From assembly GCA_030672605.1 (NCBI GenBank), contig DAOVGE010000201.1:1-25301 (forward strand): DNA of 25,301 nt, written 5' to 3'. This document shows positions 7,023-12,868 of the stretch, piece by piece. This DNA is from Methanosarcinales archaeon. GTDB lineage: Archaea; Halobacteriota; Methanosarcinia; Methanosarcinales; Methanogasteraceae. Each line of letters starts with the position of its first letter. Positions within the stretch are counted from its first letter, which is position 1. The position numbers were made by a program, and so were the translations under genes. The notes below the pieces were generated by a model. The model did no database searches. It was not told where the DNA came from and saw only the letters and a list, made by a program, of their open reading frames with translations.

Positions 7023-8360
7023 TTATCTGTTCCCGGCTACTATCTGCGGAATCTTCAACGCACCGGGCGCAATGATCTCGCTGTCGCTATCATGGGGGTT
7101 GCACGGGCTTGATCTTTGTATATAGTAATCATCAGACCCAATCAAACTCACATCACACCCATCCGGACTGGTATAACGTCCATACACACGTACCTGATCT
7201 CCTTCCGCGATATCCGGGTCCATGTATCCCCATGGTGGAGCGACGGCTGCAATAGTGACGTTCAATTGACCGTTGCATGGCTGTGGTCCGCTAAACACCT
7301 CATCCACTTGCACAACCCAGCCTGATGGAGCACCGGGCATGGTCGCCTCGATAGATTCGATTGCGGTTCCACTGAACCGGATATCTAATCCTACAAGGTA
7401 ATGCTCTGGTGTACTCAGATCTGTCCAGTGTTCTTCAACATCTGACCAATGTTCAGGCATCTCTGTAATGTTACGATATTCACCACAGACCTCCACGCTA
7501 TCTCCTACCGTGACGCTGATATCAGCGAACGGGGGTGCTATGGGCCAAGTGGCGGTCACATTATCGCCTATTCTAAGATTACCTGCCGGATCGGAAAGGA
7601 TTTCATCGATACGAACGTTGGCACCTCCTGTGCCCACAGCACCACCAAAATCAGGAAATCCGGTCACTACACCCCTATATTGCAGAATCTCCATTGATCT
7701 TTGTATATAGTAATCAGCAGACCCAATCAAACTCACATCAGACCCATCCGGACTAGTATAATGCCCATACACATATACCTGATCTCCTTCTGTAATATCT
7801 GGGTCCATGTATCCCCTTGGTGGAGCGACTGCTGCAGTAGTGACGTTCAATTGATCGTTGCATGGCTGTGGTCCATTGAACACCTCATCCACTTGCACAA
7901 CCCAGCCTGATGGCGCACCGGGCATGGTCGCCTCGATAGATTCAATTGCAGTTCCACTGAACCGGATATCTAATCCTACAAGGTAATGCTCTGATGTACA
8001 CAGATCGGTCCAGTGTTCTTCAACATCTGACCAATGTTCAGGCATCTCTGTAATGTTACGATATTCACCACAGACCTCCACGCGATCGCCTACCGTGACG
8101 CTGATATCAGCGAACGGGGGTGCTATGGGCCAAGTGGCGGTCACATTATCGCCTATTCTAAGATTACCTGCTGGATCAGAAAGGATTTCATCGATACGAA
8201 CGTTGGCACCTCCTGTGCCCACAGCATCACCAAAATCAGGAAATCCTGTCACTACACCTCTATATGTAACATCTTTTGCGCACGCACCTCCTGTGGATGC
8301 ACCAAGCACCACAATCGCTACACAGAATCCGAATACAAGTTGCTTTATTCTTATGTTCAT
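7023..8360 (-). CDS. Secreted protein of two near-identical 195-residue repeats
   Basis: 445 residues. Residues 1-29 are a signal peptide (MNIRIKQ, hydrophobic core, cleavage probably after ACA). Two repeats follow (about 33-226 and 228-421), each starting 'YRGVVTGFPDFG' and ending near 'DYYIQRS'. Within each, short beta-strand-like blocks such as 'GDRVEVCGEYRN' and 'GDQVYVYGHYTS' suggest two OB-fold-like beta-barrels per repeat; this is an inference, and no named family is recognised. Each repeat has three or four cysteines. The tail (422-445) has no membrane anchor. There is no detectable catalytic motif, so a binding or structural role outside the cell is the most that can be said. It has its own promoter (TATA at 8461-8470) and ends 150 bases from the HMG-CoA synthase fragment. 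Confidence 0.8.
   Translation of the reverse strand: MNIRIKQLVFGFCVAIVVLGASTGGACAKDVTYRGVVTGFPDFGDAVGTGGANVRIDEILSDPAGNLRIGDNVTATWPIAPPFADISVTVGDRVEVCGEYRNITEMPEHWSDVEEHWTDLCTSEHYLVGLDIRFSGTAIESIEATMPGAPSGWVVQVDEVFNGPQPCNDQLNVTTAAVAPPRGYMDPDITEGDQVYVYGHYTSPDGSDVSLIGSADYYIQRSMEILQYRGVVTGFPDFGGAVGTGGANVRIDEILSDPAGNLRIGDNVTATWPIAPPFADISVTVGDSVEVCGEYRNITEMPEHWSDVEEHWTDLSTPEHYLVGLDIRFSGTAIESIEATMPGAPSGWVVQVDEVFSGPQPCNGQLNVTIAAVAPPWGYMDPDIAEGDQVRVYGRYTSPDGCDVSLIGSDDYYIQRSSPCNPHDSDSEIIAPGALKIPQIVAGNR
7111..7680 (-). repeat. Internal direct repeat of secreted protein gene, second repeat unit
   Basis: About 570 bases recurring at 7696-8265 (offset 585 bases, 195 codons) with only scattered substitutions, many of them silent. 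It codes for the C-terminal of the two protein repeats. Confidence 0.9.
7696..8265 (-). repeat. Internal direct repeat of secreted protein gene, first repeat unit
   Basis: Partner of 7111-7680; codes for the N-terminal protein repeat. The very high DNA identity points to a recent tandem duplication or continuing gene conversion. Confidence 0.9.
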
Positions 8361-8426
8361 TTATGTCACATCCCACCTATTTACGGTCACGGATCTGAAA
8401 CTCCCTGATATTTATCAGTAGTGAAG

Positions 8427-8475
8427 TTACCTCCTAACCGTATACTACTATACAGCCATACTATAAAAACCTTTC
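8427..8475 (-). promoter_or_regulatory. Promoter of the secreted repeat protein
   Basis: On the minus strand the sequence GGAAAGGTTTTTATAG gives an archaeal BRE/TATA pair with the TATA at 8461-8470, predicting a transcript start near 8436 and a leader of about 75 nucleotides. Curiously, a strong AGGAGGT (8430-8436) sits at the expected start site but has no start codon at a usable distance. Confidence 0.55.
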
Positions 8476-8570
8476 CTTGACCACTTGATCACAAGCTTTC
8501 GTATTTAACGTCGCGTTTGATCTTGAAGTTAGATTCTTGGCAACAGTCCCAACTCCAAACCACACGCAGA

Positions 8571-8912
8571 TCATTTTTGAATGCTGTTAAGGACGCGCTT
8601 CTGCTCGCTTGCGAAAAGTCCCTGCCCGAGCACGTACCCGCGGTCAGATATTCCAAGCGACCTCTTTTGCGTTCTGTTCCACGATCGAGATCGATGTACC
8701 GCTCTCGTTTATCTCAGTCAACTTCCCAAGACCATGTCCCGCATCACCGGAGCCAGTCCCGCGGACGGCTCATCAAGAAGAAGAAGAAGAAGAAGGTCAG
8801 GCGAGAGCATGAGCGCATGTCCGATGCCGACCATTCGCTGCTCTCCTCCGCTCATAGAGCCTGCTTTGATCCGCTGTTTGTCCTTAAGTACGGGAAAGAT
8901 GTATTGAGGGAT
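8571..8912 (-). pseudogene. livF: livF pseudogene (branched-chain amino acid ABC transporter ATPase), C-terminal half
   Basis: Reading the minus strand, three frames together give the C-terminal half of a LivF-type ATPase: 'IFPVLKDKQRIKAGSMSGGEQRMVGIGHAL' (signature motif LSGGEQ-like), 'LLLDEPSAGLAPVM' (Walker B), then after a frameshift near 8728 'GKLTEINESGTSI..VEQNA', and after a second frameshift near 8666 'KRSLGISDRGYVLGQG' to a stop at 8571. Walker A and the N-terminal half are missing upstream of about 8912. The Walker B leucines are expanded to seven by a CTT repeat. It is clearly dead. LivF normally works with LivG, LivH, LivM and a binding protein in import of branched-chain amino acids or related substrates; none of these genes is nearby. 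Confidence 0.85.
8775..8795 (+). repeat. (AAG)7 microsatellite inside the livF pseudogene
   Basis: Seven perfect AAG units, which read as seven leucine codons CTT on the minus strand just before the Walker B aspartate, where family members usually have four aliphatic residues. It probably grew by slippage, either before or after the gene lost function. Confidence 0.9.
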
Positions 8913-9074
8913 GCCGGTATGGTGGTGTATCCCATGCTCAGGATCACGGAGATATTTGATTACCTGCTGGACCGGACGGTTGGTGGGACTGTGTATGTGG
9001 ATGGCAGGATAAAAGCGGCGTTTGGTGAGTATCTTGAAGAGGGTGGGACTCGTGTTTGGGTTTATGGCTGAAAC
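8913..9074. other. Unassigned sequence between livF remnant and S-layer tail remnant
   Basis: The plus strand reads openly to a stop at 9069-9071 with the coding-like end 'GGTVYVDGRIKAAFGEYLEEGG', but no start and no family can be assigned; it may be the tail of another lost gene. The minus strand is also open but shows no further LivF similarity. Confidence 0.3.
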
Positions 9075-9134
9075 ATGGCTGAGTATACGATATGCAGAGA
9101 GGAGCCATCCGGCTACCGGGATCATGTGGTGTGA
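9075..9134 (+). pseudogene. Remnant of an S-layer-type gene 3' end
   Basis: The in-frame reading AEYTICREEPSGYRDHVV then stop matches the last residues of the surface protein at 3593 (AEYTICGEEPPGYPDPEA then stop), and the DNA match continues through the terminator beyond it. The rest of that second S-layer gene is missing, replaced upstream by the unassigned segment and the livF remnant. Confidence 0.8.
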
Positions 9135-9417
9135 CGCCATGGTTTCGTGAGTCCGTGAGTAGGGTGGTGCCGATTGCATGGCACCGCCCGTTTTTGTCGA
9201 ATCAGGTAGATTTAATAACTGCGCATTCACACATCCATTTTGAGGAAATAATATGCTTGATGGAAAAGCAGCAGCGTTGGCAGTTAGAGCTCATTTCGAA
9301 GAGGTTCATGGAACTAATTCTGTAATTGGTTTCCAACTTATCGATATCAAGAAGAACGAGGAGGAGAATTGCTGGGAGGTTTCATGTCTCTTTTATCCCG
9401 GGCTCAGTGCAAGAGCA
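9078..9417 (+). repeat. Duplicated segment, copy 2
   Basis: Partner of 6341-6680. Contains the S-layer tail remnant, a terminator, the spacer and the 5' part of the intact small-protein gene. Both copies are in the same orientation, about 2.7 kb apart. Confidence 0.9.
9162..9195 (+). terminator. Terminator-like hairpin, second copy
   Basis: Stem 9162-9171 with 9180-9189 (10 bp, one G-T), loop of 8 bases, then G and five T. The loop differs from the first copy at two positions and the T run is shorter. Confidence 0.8.
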
Positions 9418-9492
9418 CCGAGTAGATATCGGGTGAAAGTCGATTCTGAAGATGGTTCGATTCTCGATCAAGAAAAGATGGAAACAGAGTGA
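9253..9492 (+). CDS. Small protein of unknown function, possible partner of the PIN gene
   Basis: 79 residues, MLDGKAAALAV to EKMETE, with a GAGGAAATAAT site before the ATG. It looks like one small alpha/beta domain: an N-terminal helix (KAAALAVRAHFEEVHG), then strands in 'FQLIDIKKNE', 'CWEVSCLFYPG' and 'RYRVKVDSEDGSILDQEK'. The last part resembles the strand-turn pattern of PepSY-like domains ('W.V......p.ryrV.Vd..dG.i.d'), but this is a weak likeness. No signal peptide or membrane segment. The PIN gene starts 6 bases after its stop, in the same frame, so the pair may be co-translated and could form a toxin-antitoxin-like unit. A truncated copy lies at 6518. Confidence 0.7.
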   Translation: MLDGKAAALAVRAHFEEVHGTNSVIGFQLIDIKKNEEENCWEVSCLFYPGLSARAPSRYRVKVDSEDGSILDQEKMETE

Positions 9493-9498
9493 AATACT

Positions 9499-10011
9499 TT
9501 GATTCGTGTTTCAAATACACTGTATGATCTATTTCTGAGCGCTGATCGTATTGTGATCGACACCGGTCCACTTTTTATTCATGCGACCGGTGCGTTTCGG
9601 AATGATAAACTTGGCGACATCTGCCTCTGTGATGCCCCTGATGAAGAGTTTAATTTCCTGGACAGATTATTCACATCCAACCAGCAGTTTTGCATAACCC
9701 CGTATGTTCTGAGTGAACTGTTGTACAGAGTGAGAAGCAAGTTTAAATTGAAGGAAGAAGGGGTCGAGGAGTTCTTTCATAGCTATGGAATGTTCTTAAG
9801 CAAGATGGGTGAAATCCGGATTGATAAAGAGAAAATAATCCAGGATGCGGGCATAAAATTTGGGCTGGCTGACGTCTCTTTATTGAAAGCTTATGAAGAA
9901 ACTGGTGCGATGATCCTTTCAAGCGATGAACCGTTCTGCCGGTTCTGTGAATGGAGAAATATTGAAGTTATTGAATACAAGACGTTCTTTTTGGATAACT
10001 TTTTGAGATGA
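9499..10011 (+). CDS. PIN-domain ribonuclease-like protein
   Basis: 170 residues from a TTG start 6 bases after the stop of the small gene; no ATG or GTG is available near the front of the domain. The acidic PIN quartet is complete: D21 in 'IVIDTGPLF', E73 in 'ITPYVLSELLYRV', D125 in 'FGLADVSLLKAY', and D143 in 'AMILSSDEPF'. PIN domains are Mg/Mn-dependent endoribonucleases, often VapC-type toxins, though some process rRNA. At 170 residues it is longer than the usual VapC (about 130), with an extra stretch at 30-60. No known VapB-type DNA-binding antitoxin is next to it; the 79-residue protein upstream is the only candidate partner. Confidence 0.82.
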   Translation: MIRVSNTLYDLFLSADRIVIDTGPLFIHATGAFRNDKLGDICLCDAPDEEFNFLDRLFTSNQQFCITPYVLSELLYRVRSKFKLKEEGVEEFFHSYGMFLSKMGEIRIDKEKIIQDAGIKFGLADVSLLKAYEETGAMILSSDEPFCRFCEWRNIEVIEYKTFFLDNFLR

Positions 10012-10055
10012 TACACCCACCCAATACAAAACCGCAGCACAGGAAGTGAACCCAC

Positions 10056-11186
10056 ATGGCAAAGAAACCCACCCTCAAACGGAGCACGCTCGGAATGATC
10101 AACATCGACCCGCTTCAGCGCGGCGGATTGCTCACACCCGAGGCAAAAGAGGCACTCGCAGAATGGGGCGACGGATACTCGATCTGCGATTTCTGCCCAG
10201 GCAAGCTCGAGGAGATCAAGAAACCGCCGATTTACAATTTCGTGTACGAGGACCTGCCCGCGTTCCTCGGAGTCGACCACGCAAGAGTCACAAACGGAGC
10301 ACGCGAGAGTATATTCGCGGTGATGCACGCGCTTGGCAAGAAGGGCGGCTGCGTTGTCATGGACGGGAATGCGCATTACACATCTCTTGTTGCGGCAGAG
10401 CGGGCAGGACTCGGCATATCGCAGGTTCCGGTCTCGGATCGCCCGGACTACCGGGTTGATCCGGAAGGGTATGCGGAGATTATAGAGGGGCAGCAAAATT
10501 CGGGTGAAGAGGTGGTTCTTGCGGTTCTGACATATCCTGACGGGAATTACGGAAACATCGTGGATGCAAAGAGGGTATCCGCAATCTGTCATGAGTACGA
10601 TGTCCCGCTGCTTCTAAACTGCGCCTATTCGGTCGGACGCATGCCGGTATCTGCAAAGGATCTCGGCGCGGATTTCATCGCTGGCAGCGGGCACAAGTCA
10701 ATGGCAGCCTGCGGTCCTGTTGGCGTTCTTGGGGTAAGCGAGCAGTACCACGACCTCGTGCTCAGAAGATCTGCGTATAACAAGAACAAGGAGCTTGAGC
10801 TTCTCGGGTGCACGGCACGCGGCGCAACGATCATGACGCTGATCGCATCGTTTCCCACGGTCAGGGCACGGGTTTTGGAATGGGACCGCGAGGTTGAAAA
10901 GGCGAGATGGTTCTCGGAACAGATGGAAAGCCTCGGCATGATTCAGATGGGGGACAAACCGCACAACCACGACCTGATCTTCTTTGAGGCGCCTGTTCTC
11001 TACGAGATATCGAAGCATGCGAAGAAAGGCAGGTTCTTTCTCTACAAGGAACTCAAGAAACGGAATATTCACGGAATCAAGTCCGGACTTACAAAATATT
11101 TCAAATTGAGTACATACCAGTTGTCAGAAGACGATTTGCGCTACGTGGTGGACGCTTTTGATGAGATCATCGCGACGGTTGGTTGA
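10056..11186 (+). CDS. pscS: O-phosphoseryl-tRNA(Cys):Cys-tRNA synthase (SepCysS)
   Basis: 376 residues, a usual length. A PLP-dependent fold-type I enzyme that converts Sep-tRNA(Cys), made by SepRS, to Cys-tRNA(Cys) with a sulfide source. Diagnostic features: 'INIDPLQRGGLLTPEAKEAL' near the N-terminus, cysteines in 'SICDFCPG', 'TNGARESIFAVMHAL', 'VVMDGNAHYTS', and the PLP-lysine motif 'GSGHKSM' with K214. Cytosolic. It stands alone: 44 bases after the PIN gene and 111 before the next gene. AGGAAGTG lies 7 bases before the ATG. Codon use is regular and the protein full-length, so this is a core gene. It places the organism among archaea with the indirect cysteine pathway. Confidence 0.95.
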   Translation: MAKKPTLKRSTLGMINIDPLQRGGLLTPEAKEALAEWGDGYSICDFCPGKLEEIKKPPIYNFVYEDLPAFLGVDHARVTNGARESIFAVMHALGKKGGCVVMDGNAHYTSLVAAERAGLGISQVPVSDRPDYRVDPEGYAEIIEGQQNSGEEVVLAVLTYPDGNYGNIVDAKRVSAICHEYDVPLLLNCAYSVGRMPVSAKDLGADFIAGSGHKSMAACGPVGVLGVSEQYHDLVLRRSAYNKNKELELLGCTARGATIMTLIASFPTVRARVLEWDREVEKARWFSEQMESLGMIQMGDKPHNHDLIFFEAPVLYEISKHAKKGRFFLYKELKKRNIHGIKSGLTKYFKLSTYQLSEDDLRYVVDAFDEIIATVG

Positions 11187-11297
11187 GGCGTTTTTGATTC
11201 TGCAGGATGCTTTTTTGGGCGAGTCAGACGCACGGGCGATCTGGCAGCCAACCGCTCTCGATAAAGTTAATAACATCCGCCGCAAAGATTGGCTTGC

Positions 11298-12185
11298 ATG
11301 GTAAAATACAACAGATCCACGATCTTTGCAATAGCAATTGCGGGATTCATGGTGATTATAATGGTAGCAGCTCCACTTGCATCTCTTTTCTGGGGAAGTG
11401 ACGACTCCGATAACAATAATAATATGCCACAGTCCATAGAAACGCCAGACAATCGCGTTTCGCTGAGCCGGGCTGGAAAGCTGATCGATCACAGGCTCGA
11501 TTCGATTACGGACGGGCTCAACATGAGTCCTCCGATTGCGTTTGGCGCACGATATATCAATTCAGAGGAGCTTGGGGGGACGCCACTTGAGCCGCTGATG
11601 TATCCCTCTGACACTTATGGAACAGAGATCGCAGAGGGCTATCTTGCGTGGTTCGGGGACGGTACACGTATCGAGATGCATACGCTGAGCCAGAGGAAGT
11701 TCTTGCCCAGACACCTAAGTTCGTCCGAGTACCAGGGTTATACGATGTTCATGCGACCGGAGAGGGACGAAGGCGGCAACTACATGTTCGCAATCATGGG
11801 CGATCCGTGCATTATGGGGCATCGCAGCAGGGTCGAGAGCGTGGTTGATACAATCGAGAACGAGAACGCATCCGGCTCGTATATGTATTACGCGCAACTG
11901 CTCGAGCAGGTAAATCTCGATGCGCCGGTACAGATGGTTGCGATGAGTACACCGATTGCACAGCAGTATTATGAGGAGCTGCATGCTCTGGACGATTACC
12001 GATGTGAGCGCAAGATCACGTGTGTCGGGATCAGCGAGAATGCGACCGTCGCTCTGAACGAACTCGCATTGAACATGACTGATAACATCGAATGCGATGT
12101 GGCATTCAACCAGACCGCCCTGAATCTCACGATCGCGAGGATCACAGGAAACTTCACTTCGGTGATAGACGCGGAGATATACTGA
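11298..12185 (+). CDS. Membrane-anchored or secreted protein of unknown function
   Basis: 295 residues from ATG 11298. Residues about 8-31 are one hydrophobic segment (STIFAIAIAGFMVIIMVAAPLASLF) with positive charges before it, so it is an N-terminal membrane anchor or uncleaved signal, leaving an outside domain. An Asp/Asn-rich spacer follows. The soluble part (about 55-295) contains 'EGYLAWFGDGTRIEMHT', several aromatic and acidic residues, and many N-glycosylation sequons near the C-terminus (ENAT, NMT, NQT, NLT, NFT). I recognise no family. A TATA-like AAAGTTAATAA is about 30 bases upstream, so the mRNA may be nearly leaderless. Confidence 0.75.
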   Translation: MVKYNRSTIFAIAIAGFMVIIMVAAPLASLFWGSDDSDNNNNMPQSIETPDNRVSLSRAGKLIDHRLDSITDGLNMSPPIAFGARYINSEELGGTPLEPLMYPSDTYGTEIAEGYLAWFGDGTRIEMHTLSQRKFLPRHLSSSEYQGYTMFMRPERDEGGNYMFAIMGDPCIMGHRSRVESVVDTIENENASGSYMYYAQLLEQVNLDAPVQMVAMSTPIAQQYYEELHALDDYRCERKITCVGISENATVALNELALNMTDNIECDVAFNQTALNLTIARITGNFTSVIDAEIY

Positions 12186-12241
12186 AAAACTTGATTGTGT
12201 CTCCAAATCTATTATCCCACACACGCCTTTCTGGAAATTGT

Positions 12242-12255
12242 AAAAAACAGTCAAA
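12242..12255 (+). repeat. Left 14-bp direct repeat flanking MITE-like element A
   Basis: AAAAAACAGTCAAA, repeated exactly at 12636-12649 on the other side of element A; probably the target-site duplication made at insertion. Confidence 0.7.
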
Positions 12256-12257
12256 GT

Positions 12258-12635
12258 GTAATGGTCAATCTGACCATGAACACAAGAGCGACCGATACCC
12301 ACACAACATGGTCGCCAACAGAAAGGCTTTCTTTCTTTCTCGTTTTTGTTTCCCAATTCAACGCGAAGACGCAAGGGGCGTTGTTATACTTCGCACCGCC
12401 ACAAATTGAGCTTTTTTGCATATGCCAGTCGGGTGCACAACAACACGAAAGACGTGACGACGGAGATAACTCCCTTAGCGTCTCTGCGACTTTGCGACTT
12501 TGCGTTATATTGGAGGAAACGCAAAGGCGCAAAGGCGCTGAGACGCAAAGATTGAAAACCGCAGTTTATGCCGGTGTCGAGTATAATCTCTGCCTTCACG
12601 TCTTGCATGATGTTGTACATTAGACTGACCATTAC
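12258..12635 (-). mobile_element. MITE-like element A with terminal inverted repeats
   Basis: 378 bases bounded by inverted ends: GTAATGGTCAATCTGA at 12258 and, at the right, the complement of GTAATGGTCAGTCT ending at 12635. No transposase-size frame is conserved inside. Its reverse complement matches element B (17648-17865) at both ends and through blocks such as 'atgcaagacgtgaaggc' and 'gttgaattgggaaacaaaaa'; A has about 160 extra internal bases, including tandem 'gcgcctttgcg' motifs and a TGCATATGCC-type segment. Flanking 14-bp direct repeats support movement as a unit. It lies between an unknown gene and the chemoreceptor promoter. A non-autonomous element moved by a transposase elsewhere is the best reading. 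Confidence 0.8.
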
Positions 12636-12649
12636 AAAAAACAGTCAAA
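12636..12649 (+). repeat. Right 14-bp direct repeat flanking MITE-like element A
   Basis: Exact second copy of AAAAAACAGTCAAA, beginning immediately after the right inverted end of element A. Confidence 0.7.
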
Positions 12650-12694
12650 TAATGGTGTTGTTGGTGCAGGCTCAAGCATACATCTTTTGAAAAC

Positions 12695-12724
12695 ATCTCC
12701 GGAGCAAAGCTTTGCTCTGAAGAG
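12695..12724. other. Palindrome upstream of the chemoreceptor promoter
   Basis: GAGCAAAGCTTTGCTC (12702-12717) is a perfect 16-base palindrome, with partly complementary ATCTC/GAGAT arms outside it. It may be an operator or a terminator-type hairpin; there is no T run. It lies about 50 bases before the predicted TATA box. Confidence 0.45.
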
Positions 12725-12767
12725 ATCGATTAAAAACAATCACGCAACTCAACAGCCGCCCCCGCAC

Positions 12768-12810
12768 ACGAAACACTTATATGTTGCAACCGTTATAGAA
12801 TATAAAGTGG
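12768..12810 (+). promoter_or_regulatory. Promoter of the chemoreceptor gene
   Basis: ACGAAACA then CTTATATG (TATA at 12776-12783) is a good archaeal BRE/TATA pair, predicting a start near 12806 and a leader of about 60 nucleotides. A second TATA-like GAATATAAAG lies at 12798-12807. AGAAAGGGG precedes the ATG at 12869. Confidence 0.6.
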
Positions 12811-12868
12811 GAACGGGGTGTGACATCAAGAGCATTCACATAACACAGTCTATAGAAAGGGGTTAAAC

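Noticed and set aside
7111..8265. Long tandem repeats considered as a CRISPR or other array
   Set aside because: Two units of about 585 bases in frame within one gene; they are protein repeats, not short spaced repeats. No CRISPR array is seen in the window.
8517..9071. Plus-strand open frame of 184 codons with a lysine run
   Set aside because: Its first two thirds are antisense to unmistakable LivF sequence, and the lysine run is the AAG microsatellite. Only the last about 50 codons look coding-like, without a start or family.
9490..9501. Stop-codon read-through making one small-protein/PIN fusion
   Set aside because: The frames agree, but TGA is a normal stop elsewhere in this window and no selenocysteine-type or pyrrolysine signal is evident. 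Kept only as a remark in the finding on the pair.
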